Assembly: GCA_016617855.1 (NCBI GenBank)
Contig: JAECUM010011059.1
Coordinates: 53,232-117,231, forward strand
Origin: Megalonaias nervosa
Lineage: Eukaryota > Mollusca > Bivalvia > Unionida > Unionidae
Direction: 5' to 3'
DNA length: 64,000 nt
Under the pieces are notes generated by a model that was given only the letters and a program-made list of their open reading frames with translations, was not told the DNA's origin and searched no databases. Each line of letters begins with the position of its first letter. Within the stretch, counting starts at the first letter, position 1. The translations under genes and the position numbers were made by a program. Below, piece by piece: positions 59,101 to 64,000 of this stretch.

Positions 59101-62100
59101 TTTGACAGTATTGTCATGATACAACATTAATAATCATGAATTTGACTGGCAATAACTAGTGCTAGCAGGAGGAAAAAAATTGGCAAGAGTTAATGCCCTT
59201 GATCTACATAATATAGACGCAAAAACAATTATTTGTCAATTAGTATGGCTCGATTTGGAGGTAGCAGGTTCAATTCGGAGGTAGCAGGCTTATATTTTAA
59301 TGTAAATGTGATTGGGGAATGTATTTACAAGAGAAGCTCATACAAGTGTTACTATATTCATTTGATTTAACAGCACTAGGACAAGCTGTGATTGGCTGCC
59401 ACCAAGGGTCAGTCTATCATGATGTGCATTGAATTGTAGTGATGATCCTGGCCATTGTACCAATTGGCCCACAGAAAGCACAAGGTCACTATTATTAAAA
59501 TGGGTAATCCCTGATACTCGCAGCTCCTTTTATATGGACAACCAGCTGTGTTAGGTACATTTGAAAGTGACAATAACAAAGAACAAAAGTGTTCAAATTT
59601 AAAGATTGTAAAATGCACATTCTCGAGTTTATACTTATAACTCCAAAAAAGATTTAAATTTGAATTTTAAAACAGTTTAAATTATTTTAAGCACAGGTAA
59701 GGTGCAGCAAACGGTGTAGAGAGTTGTTTAATTTCCAAAAAGTATAAAAATCTGTATCTTTCAGATAACATCCCCATCGCTGCTGTTAATTTTAAGTGAT
59801 ATCTATGTCATAACCATCACAAGGAAGAAAAATCTTACAAAAACCTCATTTAAAAATATCCTACCTTGTCACATCTCCAATATATTTTTGGCAATTAGCA
59901 AGTTCCAATCTAGTAGCTTCAGCTAACTGATACCACCCCTCTTGGTGGTAGCTCTTCTCAACATCAACAAGAAAATTTTCAGCCTTCTGGGGCTCTCCCA
60001 ATTGCCTATACATAGGAAGAAATGGCCAGAGGTAAGAATTTGTAATTACAGCTGAATGAAATTAAACTACATGTTTTCTACACTGCTTATACAATAAAAT
60101 GATGGAACAATCTGCTTAAGATCTGAACTGTTATCTAATATTCAGTTTCTTACAAGGGAATCCTGTAATAATCCTATCGTTGAAATCATTAACTGCCAAC
60201 TGCTATGTACTGCAGAGCAATACAAGATTGTTAGAAAATTCAATGAATGCATGTGCACAAGTTGGACACAGCCTGAGTGGATAAACAAAATGCCAGTCAA
60301 ATATATGGGTACAGTAATTTTAATACATGCCAATAGCCATATACTCAATGAAAATTAATCATTGCTGTGTAAGAACATTAATTATGATCTGTAAGCTACA
60401 TCATGGTTCATACAGTCACAGCATATTTCTCAAGGAATTTTCAAGGACTTCCAGAAGTTTTCAAAAGGTATTTTTCTTACTGAAATTAAACTTTCCTCAC
60501 ATGTTGTTTTGTTTATAACTGCATAAATAGGAACAAAATAGAATAGAAAATGTGCAATAATAATTGGTATGCCATTACAGCAAAGTGTCACTACTCCATC
60601 TCATGACCACCTGTCTCATGTCTCTGATCCACCCAATTTAATTTCATAGTGACCTACTTTCTACTTTCTACATGGTGGAGTTATTCTTCTTGACCTGAAT
60701 CCACGAGTGTAGGTTAAATAGGGTATAAGATACTGAGTAGAAATGAACAGTTAGCTGAAAATACCAAAGTCACTAAAGTGCAAAAAATCGGGTTATCATG
60801 ACCTAGTTTTGGTATGGTTGAGTTACCCTACTCTAGATAACACCAGATACCAAATTTCATGAGCACAGGTGAAATAAGGTCACAAATGGATAGCTAAAAA
60901 CACAAGTCACTCAAGCATGATTGTTAGTATGGTTGAATTTTTCTTGCTAGGATGAATGCACATGTTGATTTTAACAAGTGTAAGTGAAGTAGGGTCTATG
61001 ATATTAATGGTGTAATGACCAAATTGCTGAAAATACAAAAGACATTACTTTTAAAAATGAGTCAGAATGAAGCAGTTTTGGAATCGGCTGTGATTTTTAC
61101 TGAGTTGTATCTATGTACCAATTATCATGAGTGTTGGTGAAATAAGGTCCAGGCTAAAAATGTCCAAGCAAAAATGTGAATATTGCATGGTTGGCAACTA
61201 TGTCTATAAGGGTGGACAAATATGTCACAATACTGATGAACAACAAAAAAAAAAAGCTACAAATGCTTCAAGCAAAGATAATACAGCAAAACAATAGCAA
61301 CTTGCTCAAATTTCCAGTTAAACTGGAGAATAGGTTGTATCAGTGACAAGGGGTGGTACTTATAATAGAATTTTGAAAGAGTTAGTTCCCATAGTTATTA
61401 TTTTGTATATTCTAGATGGTATATAGATGGGAAGAATAAAAACAATTGGTGCATCTTTTATGAAAGGGTTGGAACCAGGAGTTAGTTGAAGTTAATTCCT
61501 AACATTAATGTGATCATATAAAGTGTTCAATGGAGAAAATGAATAAATAAAAGTCTAAAACTGTACAACAGGATTGAAAAGTTTGCAAATGTTCGTACGC
61601 ACAAATGCATTGTGAACTTTTGACAAAGTGAAATGAATGGATAGTTGTAATTAAATGGTTCATACCAGATCTTTATTAAATATCACAATGCTTACAGTTG
61701 TACACAGAGGTTTTAAAGTGTAAACCAAATGCCTATAGAACATAAAACTTCAGGACAAAAGTTCATGCACATCTGATACATAGTACATGGTCAGAACACT
61801 TGATCTAGTATGCACAATTTGAAAGGTATCACTAGTCTTTGAACCACTACTTGTCAATCTGTGGGTTGACACTTTCTATATTTGGCCTAGGTCTTCAACA
61901 AAGGTCAGTTCCTGGGTCAGTATACTAACAATGAGCTGCCTCCTTCACCATATATACATGTAAATCTTAGTATACTGAATGCTGACAATAGGAAACCTTG
62001 AAGAAATCTACACATACAAAAATGCTCAACTGAATTTCTGAATGATAACTAAATCTACTGAATAACAAATGATGCAAACTGCCTGAAATTTTCACAAAAT

Positions 62101-62538
62101 GAGGTGAGGGCACTGCAGTGCTTAGTAGACTGAATATAACATTTGTATTCTCTAACACATATTTTCCTACCAGATCAAGTTTCTATGAACATAAGTGGCT
62201 GTACATGTATTGTTTACTATTGCCCTAAACTTTATGTCCTAACATTATCATAATGACTGATTGTACATCTATCAAAGCATGTTAACAAAGAAACTTGTAT
62301 GTGTACAAGCAATAAATGCTTCTCATTGTTCAAACATGACAAAAGTATAAGATCCTTTTCTAGGTATGAACACATACAAACATGAATAAATATACATGTA
62401 CACAGAAATATTTATGCACAAAAAAAACTTTTTTTAAATTACATACATGTAGAAGTGGGCAAGATCCTTCCCCAGAAGTCTAGCAGAACGAAACCTTCCA
62501 ATGTGCTTGAAGGTTCCCATGGTCAGTTCTGAAAGTTC
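29205..62538 (-). CDS. TRAPPC10: TRAPPC10, C-terminal 740 residues in twelve exons (5' end outside window)
   Basis: TRAPPC10 (yeast Trs130) is a large scaffold subunit of TRAPPII, a Rab guanine-nucleotide exchange complex at the Golgi and recycling endosomes. Joining the exons listed below from 62538 down to 29205 gives 2223 bases, 740 codons and a TGA stop, with every phase and GT-AG junction consistent. Matching blocks in order: KHIGRFRSARLLGKDLAHFY and EGWYQLAEATRLELANCQK (helical repeat region), a beta-rich middle, TFRLQQLGIQIQGLEFL, DLVPLN, IWQIKP, then the family C-terminal domain with YEVSADQSMWGLYGK, MPLLTGFLHYPKV and TGQVYYSS near the end. Human TRAPPC10 has about 1,260 residues, so some 500 N-terminal residues lie beyond 64000. 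No disruption is seen. Introns carry many mobile elements and arrays. Confidence 0.95.
29471..31782. other. TRAPPC10 intron k-l, no gene seen
   Basis: AT-rich intron. A 73-codon frame at 31124-31345 (-) has an even composition that could be an old repeat, but I recognise no family. Confidence 0.5.
31783..31905 (-). CDS. TRAPPC10: TRAPPC10 exon k
   Basis: The acceptor is CTCTAACAG and the donor GTAAGT. It encodes FSLKEGNYSTQMNVMPLLTG then FLHYPKVTISKY, the VxVMPLFAGYLPLPDV block of the family. Confidence 0.94.
31906..33325. other. TRAPPC10 intron j-k, first part
   Basis: AT-rich. 32690-33170 holds loosely repeating GTCA-ACAT-TTCTG-TGCATTA stretches at roughly 100-bp spacing, possibly a very old array. 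No gene. Confidence 0.4.
33326..33525 (-). mobile_element. tRNA-derived SINE
   Basis: On the - strand the head reads GGGGCTGCAGTAGCTCAGTT (A box in TAGCTCAGTTGC) with AACTCATAGG at the anticodon position and a weakened B box TAGGCTTGATAC. The body has GTGTCCTTGGGAAAGGCACT. The 3' tail ends AAAACCCACAAAAAC. The head resembles a Met-type tRNA (CAT). Confidence 0.75.
33526..35208. other. TRAPPC10 intron j-k, second part
   Basis: Diverged repeat-like sequence with AAGTTGTGGATGCTAA and AACATGTTGATGCTAA blocks near 33760 and 34025 (about 260 bp apart), probably an old tandem duplication. No gene seen. Confidence 0.4.
35209..35395 (-). CDS. TRAPPC10: TRAPPC10 exon j
   Basis: The acceptor is CTTTTACAG and the donor GTATAT. 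It encodes TLYTAHIDVTP, CKIGSMVCMKLHV, and IYEVSADQSMWGLYGKTT, the start of the conserved C-terminal domain. Confidence 0.94.
35791..35973 (-). CDS. TRAPPC10: TRAPPC10 exon i
   Basis: 61 codons in phase 0, acceptor CTTTGCAG, donor GTATAT. It encodes RVNKHQLASCIWQIKP and HDIDLELRFHMKY, equivalent to the VWELKW...FSVGF strand pair. Confidence 0.92.
36372..36640 (-). mobile_element. tRNA-derived SINE, second subfamily
   Basis: On the - strand the head GCCAAGTGGTCTAAGGCGCT is a Leu/Ser-type A box. The body ends with TATATAGCTTACTTTGTGCT, GAAAATGGCAT and GAAACCCACAAAAAC. The 3' part matches window bases 30-110, and the AC-rich tail matches the SINEs at 33326 and 38582. Confidence 0.7.
36641..37830. 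repeat. Diverged tandem array, ~120-130-bp unit
   Basis: Units contain AAGGACCATAACTCT-like, AAATTGGATTTGAA-like and ATGCCAAAT-like blocks, plus a recent duplication: GACAAAGTTCACACTAAATT recurs at 36978 and 37040 in near-identical 62-bp units. Confidence 0.65.
37948..38125 (-). mobile_element. tRNA-derived SINE
   Basis: On the - strand a B box AAGTTCGAATCCCACC precedes GTGTCCTTGGGCAAGGCACT, the conserved body block also present in the copies at 33326 and (degraded) 38582. The A-box side is eroded. Confidence 0.7.
38126..38581. other. TRAPPC10 intron h-i, no gene seen
   Basis: AT-rich sequence between two SINEs without recognisable features. Confidence 0.5.
38582..38768 (-). mobile_element. 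tRNA-Thr-like SINE
   Basis: On the - strand the head GAGCTGTAGTAGCTTGGTTG has an A box and GGACTTGTAATCC gives a TGT anticodon loop, as in tRNA-Thr. The body has GTGTGTCCTTGGGAAG, and the tail ends GTGCCATTAAAACCAACAAA. The orientation equals that of TRAPPC10. Confidence 0.8.
38900..39026 (-). CDS. TRAPPC10: TRAPPC10 exon h
   Basis: The acceptor is ATTTTGAAG and the donor GTAAGA. It encodes KFLQIQVSGSSEPNFELTEW and CDVDLVPLNSSHHKL; the DLVPLN block is conserved. Confidence 0.92.
39140..40450. repeat. Tandem array, ~160-bp unit, about 8 copies
   Basis: Each unit reads TTTTCAAGATGGCTGCCATG, GTGGCCATACTGGACATCAG, ATTGGCACCATTTTCATTTA, GGACCAACTAGACATCATAA, then AGTCTTTTAGTGAAAACCCC and ATGACCATCCATTCAGGAG. 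Copies are diverged. A second array of the same unit lies at 46040-46760. Confidence 0.9.
40451..41670. other. TRAPPC10 intron g-h, no gene seen
   Basis: AT-rich sequence. Bases 40735-41130 resemble 55775-55990 (shared CATTTATTATA, TTGTGTATTTGCATAAATTT-like and CTCAAAATAAATTAAA blocks), so this is a dispersed repeat. Confidence 0.5.
41671..41885. repeat. Tandem repeat, ~72-bp unit, 3 copies
   Basis: TGTTGAAAGGTAAAAGCTGT, then TAAAGAAACTTTTATCAGCA and TTATCAGTAAATCAA recur three times with small changes. Confidence 0.85.
42469..42569 (-). CDS. TRAPPC10: TRAPPC10 exon g
   Basis: The acceptor is TTTTACAG and the donor GTGAGC. It encodes IVFECDWLTRPVIAKVQFLH then PFKIERHLHTCKE, matching the DCPWSIYSTVIALTF...PF block. 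It lies between two arrays of a 160-bp repeat and next to a DIRS fragment, so this short exon is easy to miss. Confidence 0.9.
43560..43899 (-). pseudogene. DIRS tyrosine-recombinase remnant
   Basis: A 106-codon frame reads LARTTWKLLSYKTCFPIGLA, like the helix before the first catalytic Arg, and ends VHALKHYLKQIEK, the block that precedes the C-terminal catalytic motifs in this family. The Arg itself (expected in GRRxSE) is not preserved. Confidence 0.55.
44930..45300 (-). pseudogene. DIRS reverse-transcriptase remnant
   Basis: Frames read LFLVAKASGNLHASH, then NLVNAYFHIHIH (motif A region, equivalent to LKDAYFHIPIH), then FHAFPFILSISPW, the counterpart of FRALPFGLSTAP. Frameshifts and stops separate the blocks. 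Confidence 0.65.
46040..46760. repeat. Tandem array, ~160-bp unit, about 4-5 copies
   Basis: Same unit as 39140-40450 (CAAGATGGCTGCCATGGTGA, GCACCATTTTCATTTAGGAC, ACCATCCATTCA). It starts just after the DIRS fragment. Confidence 0.9.
47137..47372 (-). CDS. TRAPPC10: TRAPPC10 exon f
   Basis: The acceptor is TTTCCCAG and the donor GTATTT. It encodes VILAGVSQEVVVTLHTGSYS through RADGPEITENK, corresponding to the LLAGIPQ...TTGHYTI region of the family. Confidence 0.92.
47373..48848. other. TRAPPC10 intron e-f, no gene seen
   Basis: Ordinary intron sequence; open frames here (for example 48034-48309 +) have no recognisable similarity. Confidence 0.5.
48849..48981 (-). CDS. TRAPPC10: TRAPPC10 exon e
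   Basis: The acceptor is TTCCACAG and the donor GTAAAC. It encodes ANEAGTFRLQQLGIQIQGLE and a following YITVGTEEPYCLIEP. This corresponds to the conserved EPGTYTLRQL segment. Confidence 0.93.
48982..49779. other. TRAPPC10 intron d-e, first part, no gene seen
   Basis: AT-rich intron without recognisable features up to the DIRS cluster. Confidence 0.5.
50013..50267 (-). pseudogene. DIRS gag C-terminal remnant
   Basis: An 84-codon frame ends QETNKKNQGTRLEHKPQTSC, the same sequence in another frame as 2475-2560 of the + strand DIRS element. The nucleotide match (GACAAGTTGTCCT and neighbours) is stronger than the protein match. Confidence 0.55.
52000..52965 (-). pseudogene. DIRS RT end and RNase H remnant
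   Basis: Blocks in order on the - strand: LLHHLGFLINWE (RT C-terminal), LYIRLLEMNAI and LLEQGGTKSLQLN (RNase H core, as LLEMRAV...QGGTRSLQL in the family), then RQIVLADSLSRREQMLHTEW and VIDLF. Several frame changes and stops occur, so the protein is dead. Confidence 0.75.
53990..54235. repeat. Tandem repeat, ~77-bp unit, 3 copies
   Basis: GGCATCAAAACTGAAGTGCG / ACAGCATCAAAACTGAGATT / ACAGCATCAAAACTGAGGTG begin three units, each with TTGA(C/T)GGTATG-ATCGAG-like sequence inside. Confidence 0.8.
54236..56055. other. TRAPPC10 intron d-e, last part
   Basis: No gene recognised. A 96-codon frame at 54212-54502 (+) has no family I know. Short repeats of TCAGTAC-CAGTCCT occur near 54580-54640. Confidence 0.4.
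56056..56128. repeat. (AT)n microsatellite next to a splice donor
   Basis: An uninterrupted run of about 36 AT dinucleotides. On the - strand it starts 10 bases past the GT of the TRAPPC10 exon d donor. Confidence 0.97.
56141..56670 (-). CDS. TRAPPC10: TRAPPC10 exon d (530 bp)
   Basis: The acceptor is TTTACAAG and the donor GTAAGA. It encodes about 177 residues of beta-strand character, with VEVEFVIQSNSPFSIFCNKI, GITCVNTHELLKR and the end NRIRFMGQ, equivalent to the NQITFRTQ block of vertebrate proteins. A 73-bp (AT)n tract begins 10 bases past its donor GT. Confidence 0.93.
56671..57340. other. TRAPPC10 intron c-d, no gene seen
   Basis: AT-rich intron sequence without recognisable features. 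Confidence 0.5.
57345..57515. repeat. Tandem repeat, ~25-35-bp unit
   Basis: AGTTACATGATGCTAATTTG-TTCAT-like units repeat about six times with variable spacing. Confidence 0.8.
57755..57945. repeat. 46-bp tandem repeat, about 4 copies
   Basis: GGGTGTAGATGAATGTATGG, then ATAAACACTGGCACAGACAC and CAACTT make a 46-bp unit. The outer copies are more diverged. Confidence 0.9.
58126..58229 (-). CDS. TRAPPC10: TRAPPC10 exon c
   Basis: The acceptor is AATTCAG and the donor GTAAAT. It encodes YVKTACQVAG and LSEREKHMTEVLQIADEQK; the LxxxERxxxxxEIL pattern is conserved in the family. Confidence 0.92.
58430..58849. other. TRAPPC10 intron b-c, no gene seen
   Basis: AT-rich intron sequence without recognisable features. 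Confidence 0.5.
58850..59150. repeat. 40-bp tandem repeat with a palindromic core, about 7 copies
   Basis: The unit is ACATTAATAATCATGAATTT, GACAGTACTGTC, AAAAAACA. GACAGTACTGTC is a perfect 12-base palindrome in the central copies and is degraded at the edges. Confidence 0.92.
59151..59864. other. TRAPPC10 intron b-c, second part
   Basis: No gene. TTGGCAAGAGTTAATGCCCT at about 59180 resembles 55180 (CGGCAAGAGTTATTGCCCTT), so part of it is a dispersed repeat. Confidence 0.45.
59865..60005 (-). CDS. TRAPPC10: TRAPPC10 exon b
   Basis: The acceptor is GTATAG; the first base completes Met. It encodes QLGEPQKAENFLVDVEKSYH then QEGWYQLAEATRLELANCQK, a TPR-like helical pair, and ends before donor GTAGGA. 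Confidence 0.94.
60006..60590. other. TRAPPC10 intron a-b, no gene seen
   Basis: AT-rich intron sequence without recognisable features. Confidence 0.5.
60591..61215. repeat. Diverged tandem array, ~125-130-bp unit, about 5 copies
   Basis: Units have TTTGGTATGGTTGAGTT, ATCAC/GAGTGT-GGTGAAATA(G)GGTC and CTGAAAATACAAAAGTCACT blocks. The (A)AGGTC core recalls the arrays at 16530 and 36641. Confidence 0.75.
61380..61520 (+). mobile_element. DIRS-type terminal fragment
   Basis: AATTCCTAACATTAATGTGA near 61494 is the complement of the terminal sequence at 49790 and 42967, here in + orientation and without adjoining coding remnants. Confidence 0.45.
61521..62446. other. TRAPPC10 intron a-b, no gene seen
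   Basis: AT-rich intron sequence without recognisable features. Confidence 0.5.
62447..62538 (-). CDS. TRAPPC10: TRAPPC10 exon a (first in window)
   Basis: Starts in phase 0 after TTTTCAG and ends AT before donor GTATGT. It encodes ELSELTMGTFKHIGRFRSAR then LLGKDLAHFY. A full upstream intron of at least 1.4 kb reaches the window edge. Confidence 0.92.
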
Positions 62539-63027
62539 CTGAAAATAATAATGGTGATACTGAAAATAGCAGGTTTCAGGCATGCTATTTTATCCCAAAA
62601 GTGCCAGTTGGAAACAGCCGTTTGTTTGCGGCCGTTTCATACAAGCAACAGAAGAATCACGGGGAAAATTTATGTAATAACAGTTCTGGATTTCAACAGC
62701 TAAACTTATGACTTGATTTAAACTTAAATCTAAATTCCAAAATCATAACTGGCCGAAATTTATTATGTTTAATACTGACCAAAGAATTTTATCTTAAGTG
62801 TAGACCTAACTTTGCCACTAACATTAATGAAAGGCAGTTCAGATCCAGTTGTATCTGAGCATTACCATGTACAGCACTTCAAAAGTATATCTGTACAGCT
62901 TTTCAGACCAACTCCAAAACATTAACACTGCAAGAAAATAATGGTTTCTTTGACATTAATTTACATGGTGTTTGGTTATGGAATATTAGTGATGAAATAT
63001 ATTCTGCAACCCTAAGGTTTCATTTTC
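62539..63027. other. Intron upstream of TRAPPC10 exon a
   Basis: No exon recognised. It includes the T-rich acceptor tract on the - strand before exon a. Confidence 0.5.
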
Positions 63028-63312
63028 AGGTTCCTAATCATACCTTATGTTCCTACCAATATTTAAATTTCCACTGTGTATGCTAACTATATTCACTGAC
63101 AAGTGGTGTTCATGCTATGCTGATGTTCCTAGTCTTACTTCGTGTTCCTACCAATATTCAAACTTTAACTCCATGGATCACTATACTGACAAAATGTGCT
63201 GCTGTTTTGTCAATTTTCCTATTGATACCTCATGTTCCCACTGATCTTTAAACTTCTTGAACTCTATCATGACCACCAGAGTCACTGACAAGATGTGTTT
63301 ATGATATGTTGA
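63028..63312. repeat. ~95-bp tandem repeat, 3 diverged copies
   Basis: GTTCCTA-TCATACCT-ATGTTCCTACCAATATTTAAA, then CACTGACAAGTG-TG-TCATG-TATG recurs three times (about 63030, 63122, 63215). Confidence 0.75.
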
Positions 63313-63514
63313 TTTATCAGCCTAATTTCAATTACTAAATTTACCATGTAAAGATATCTGTGCAAAATGTCTCTGCAATTCAAATTACTAAATCATCAAA
63401 TTTTTAATTAGCAAAATTTATTCCTTGCATACAAGAGTGGTAGAGGGGTCCATGTTTTGAAAACCTCCTGTCATGGAGCCCTTGACAAGCTTAAAAAGTT
63501 GTAAAGCAAATTAA

Positions 63515-63850
63515 TCCTTGTGTAACTTGCCCTGGCGTTTATGCATACTATGAGTTATGTAACTTGCAGTGACTTTTATGCATACTATGAGTTATGTAAC
63601 TTGCAGTGACTTTTATGCTGAAAATGATTTATGTAACTTGCCCTGACTTTTATGCATACTATGAGTTATGTAACTTACCATGACTTGTATGCATACTACA
63701 AGTTATGTAACTTGCCCTGACTTTATGCATACTATGAGTTATGTAACTTGCCATGACTTTTATGCATACTATGAGTTATGTAACTTGCCATGACTTTTAT
63801 GCTGACTATGACTTGTGTAATTTGCCTTGACTTTCATGCTGTCTATGGAA
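63515..63850. repeat. 37-bp tandem repeat, about 9 copies
   Basis: The unit is ATGTAACTTGCCATGACTTT, TATGCATACTATGAGTT. Copies 3 and 9 carry a TATGCTGA variant in place of TATGCATA. Confidence 0.95.
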
Positions 63851-64000
63851 GAATAAAGGTTTCAAAATCTATCCTATATCATGCAAATCCCCAATGCTGA
63901 AATATATGGTAGAAAATCTTAAAATATTTTGAGCTTGAGGTGCGGTGCTGACAAAAACTGTCTTCTACTCTGAGAGAATTCTCTTCTGGCCACATTATTC

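Noticed and set aside
63515..63850. CRISPR-like array
   Set aside because: The 37-bp units are contiguous with no unique spacers; it is a minisatellite in an animal intron.
63900..64000. Possible further upstream TRAPPC10 exon at the window edge
   Set aside because: No frame on the - strand resembles TRAPPC10 and no convincing donor is visible.

Overview
This is a window of animal nuclear DNA, AT-rich and full of introns and repeats. The mix points to a lophotrochozoan, most likely a mollusc. Evidence is small exons with GT-AG introns, two conserved animal genes, tRNA-derived SINEs of mollusc style, DIRS, Penelope and CR1/L2-like retroelements, and many diverged tandem arrays in introns. I cannot name the species. 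No bacterial-type operon, CRISPR array or rRNA is visible.

Two host genes are convincingly present and point toward each other. On the + strand, EEF1AKMT1 (eEF1A lysine methyltransferase 1, formerly N6AMT2) has four coding exons from 6891 to 22728, giving a complete 219-residue protein whose exon phases all match. On the - strand, twelve consecutive exons from 62538 down to 29205 encode the C-terminal 740 residues of TRAPPC10 (Trs130 homologue of the TRAPPII complex). Its 5' part lies beyond the right edge. The two stop codons are about 6.5 kb apart, and the space between holds a long palindrome, a tRNA-like SINE, a Penelope-like fragment and a decayed gene of an invertebrate mobile family.

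Layout. 1-6.9 kb: SINE fragment, a 176-bp hAT-type MITE with matching 8-bp target duplications, a decayed DIRS-like retrotransposon (+) that contains a 43-bp minisatellite. 6.9-22.7 kb: EEF1AKMT1, with a 9.3-kb first coding intron holding a fold-back SINE pair, a minisatellite invaded by both a LINE and a SINE, and a duplicated 650-bp element; intron 2 holds a diverged array and a 1.5-kb TA-flanked inverted-repeat element of unknown family. 22.7-29.2 kb: intergenic mobile-element debris. 29.2-62.5 kb: TRAPPC10, with introns filled by SINEs, about ten tandem arrays and two clusters of DIRS fragments on the - strand (42.7-45.9 and 49.8-53.7 kb). 62.5-64 kb: upstream TRAPPC10 intron with two more arrays.

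The two host proteins act in unrelated processes (translation-factor methylation; Golgi and endosome vesicle traffic). Their adjacency is not functional evidence. I found no new multi-gene system; the points of interest are mobile-element architecture and unclassified repeats.
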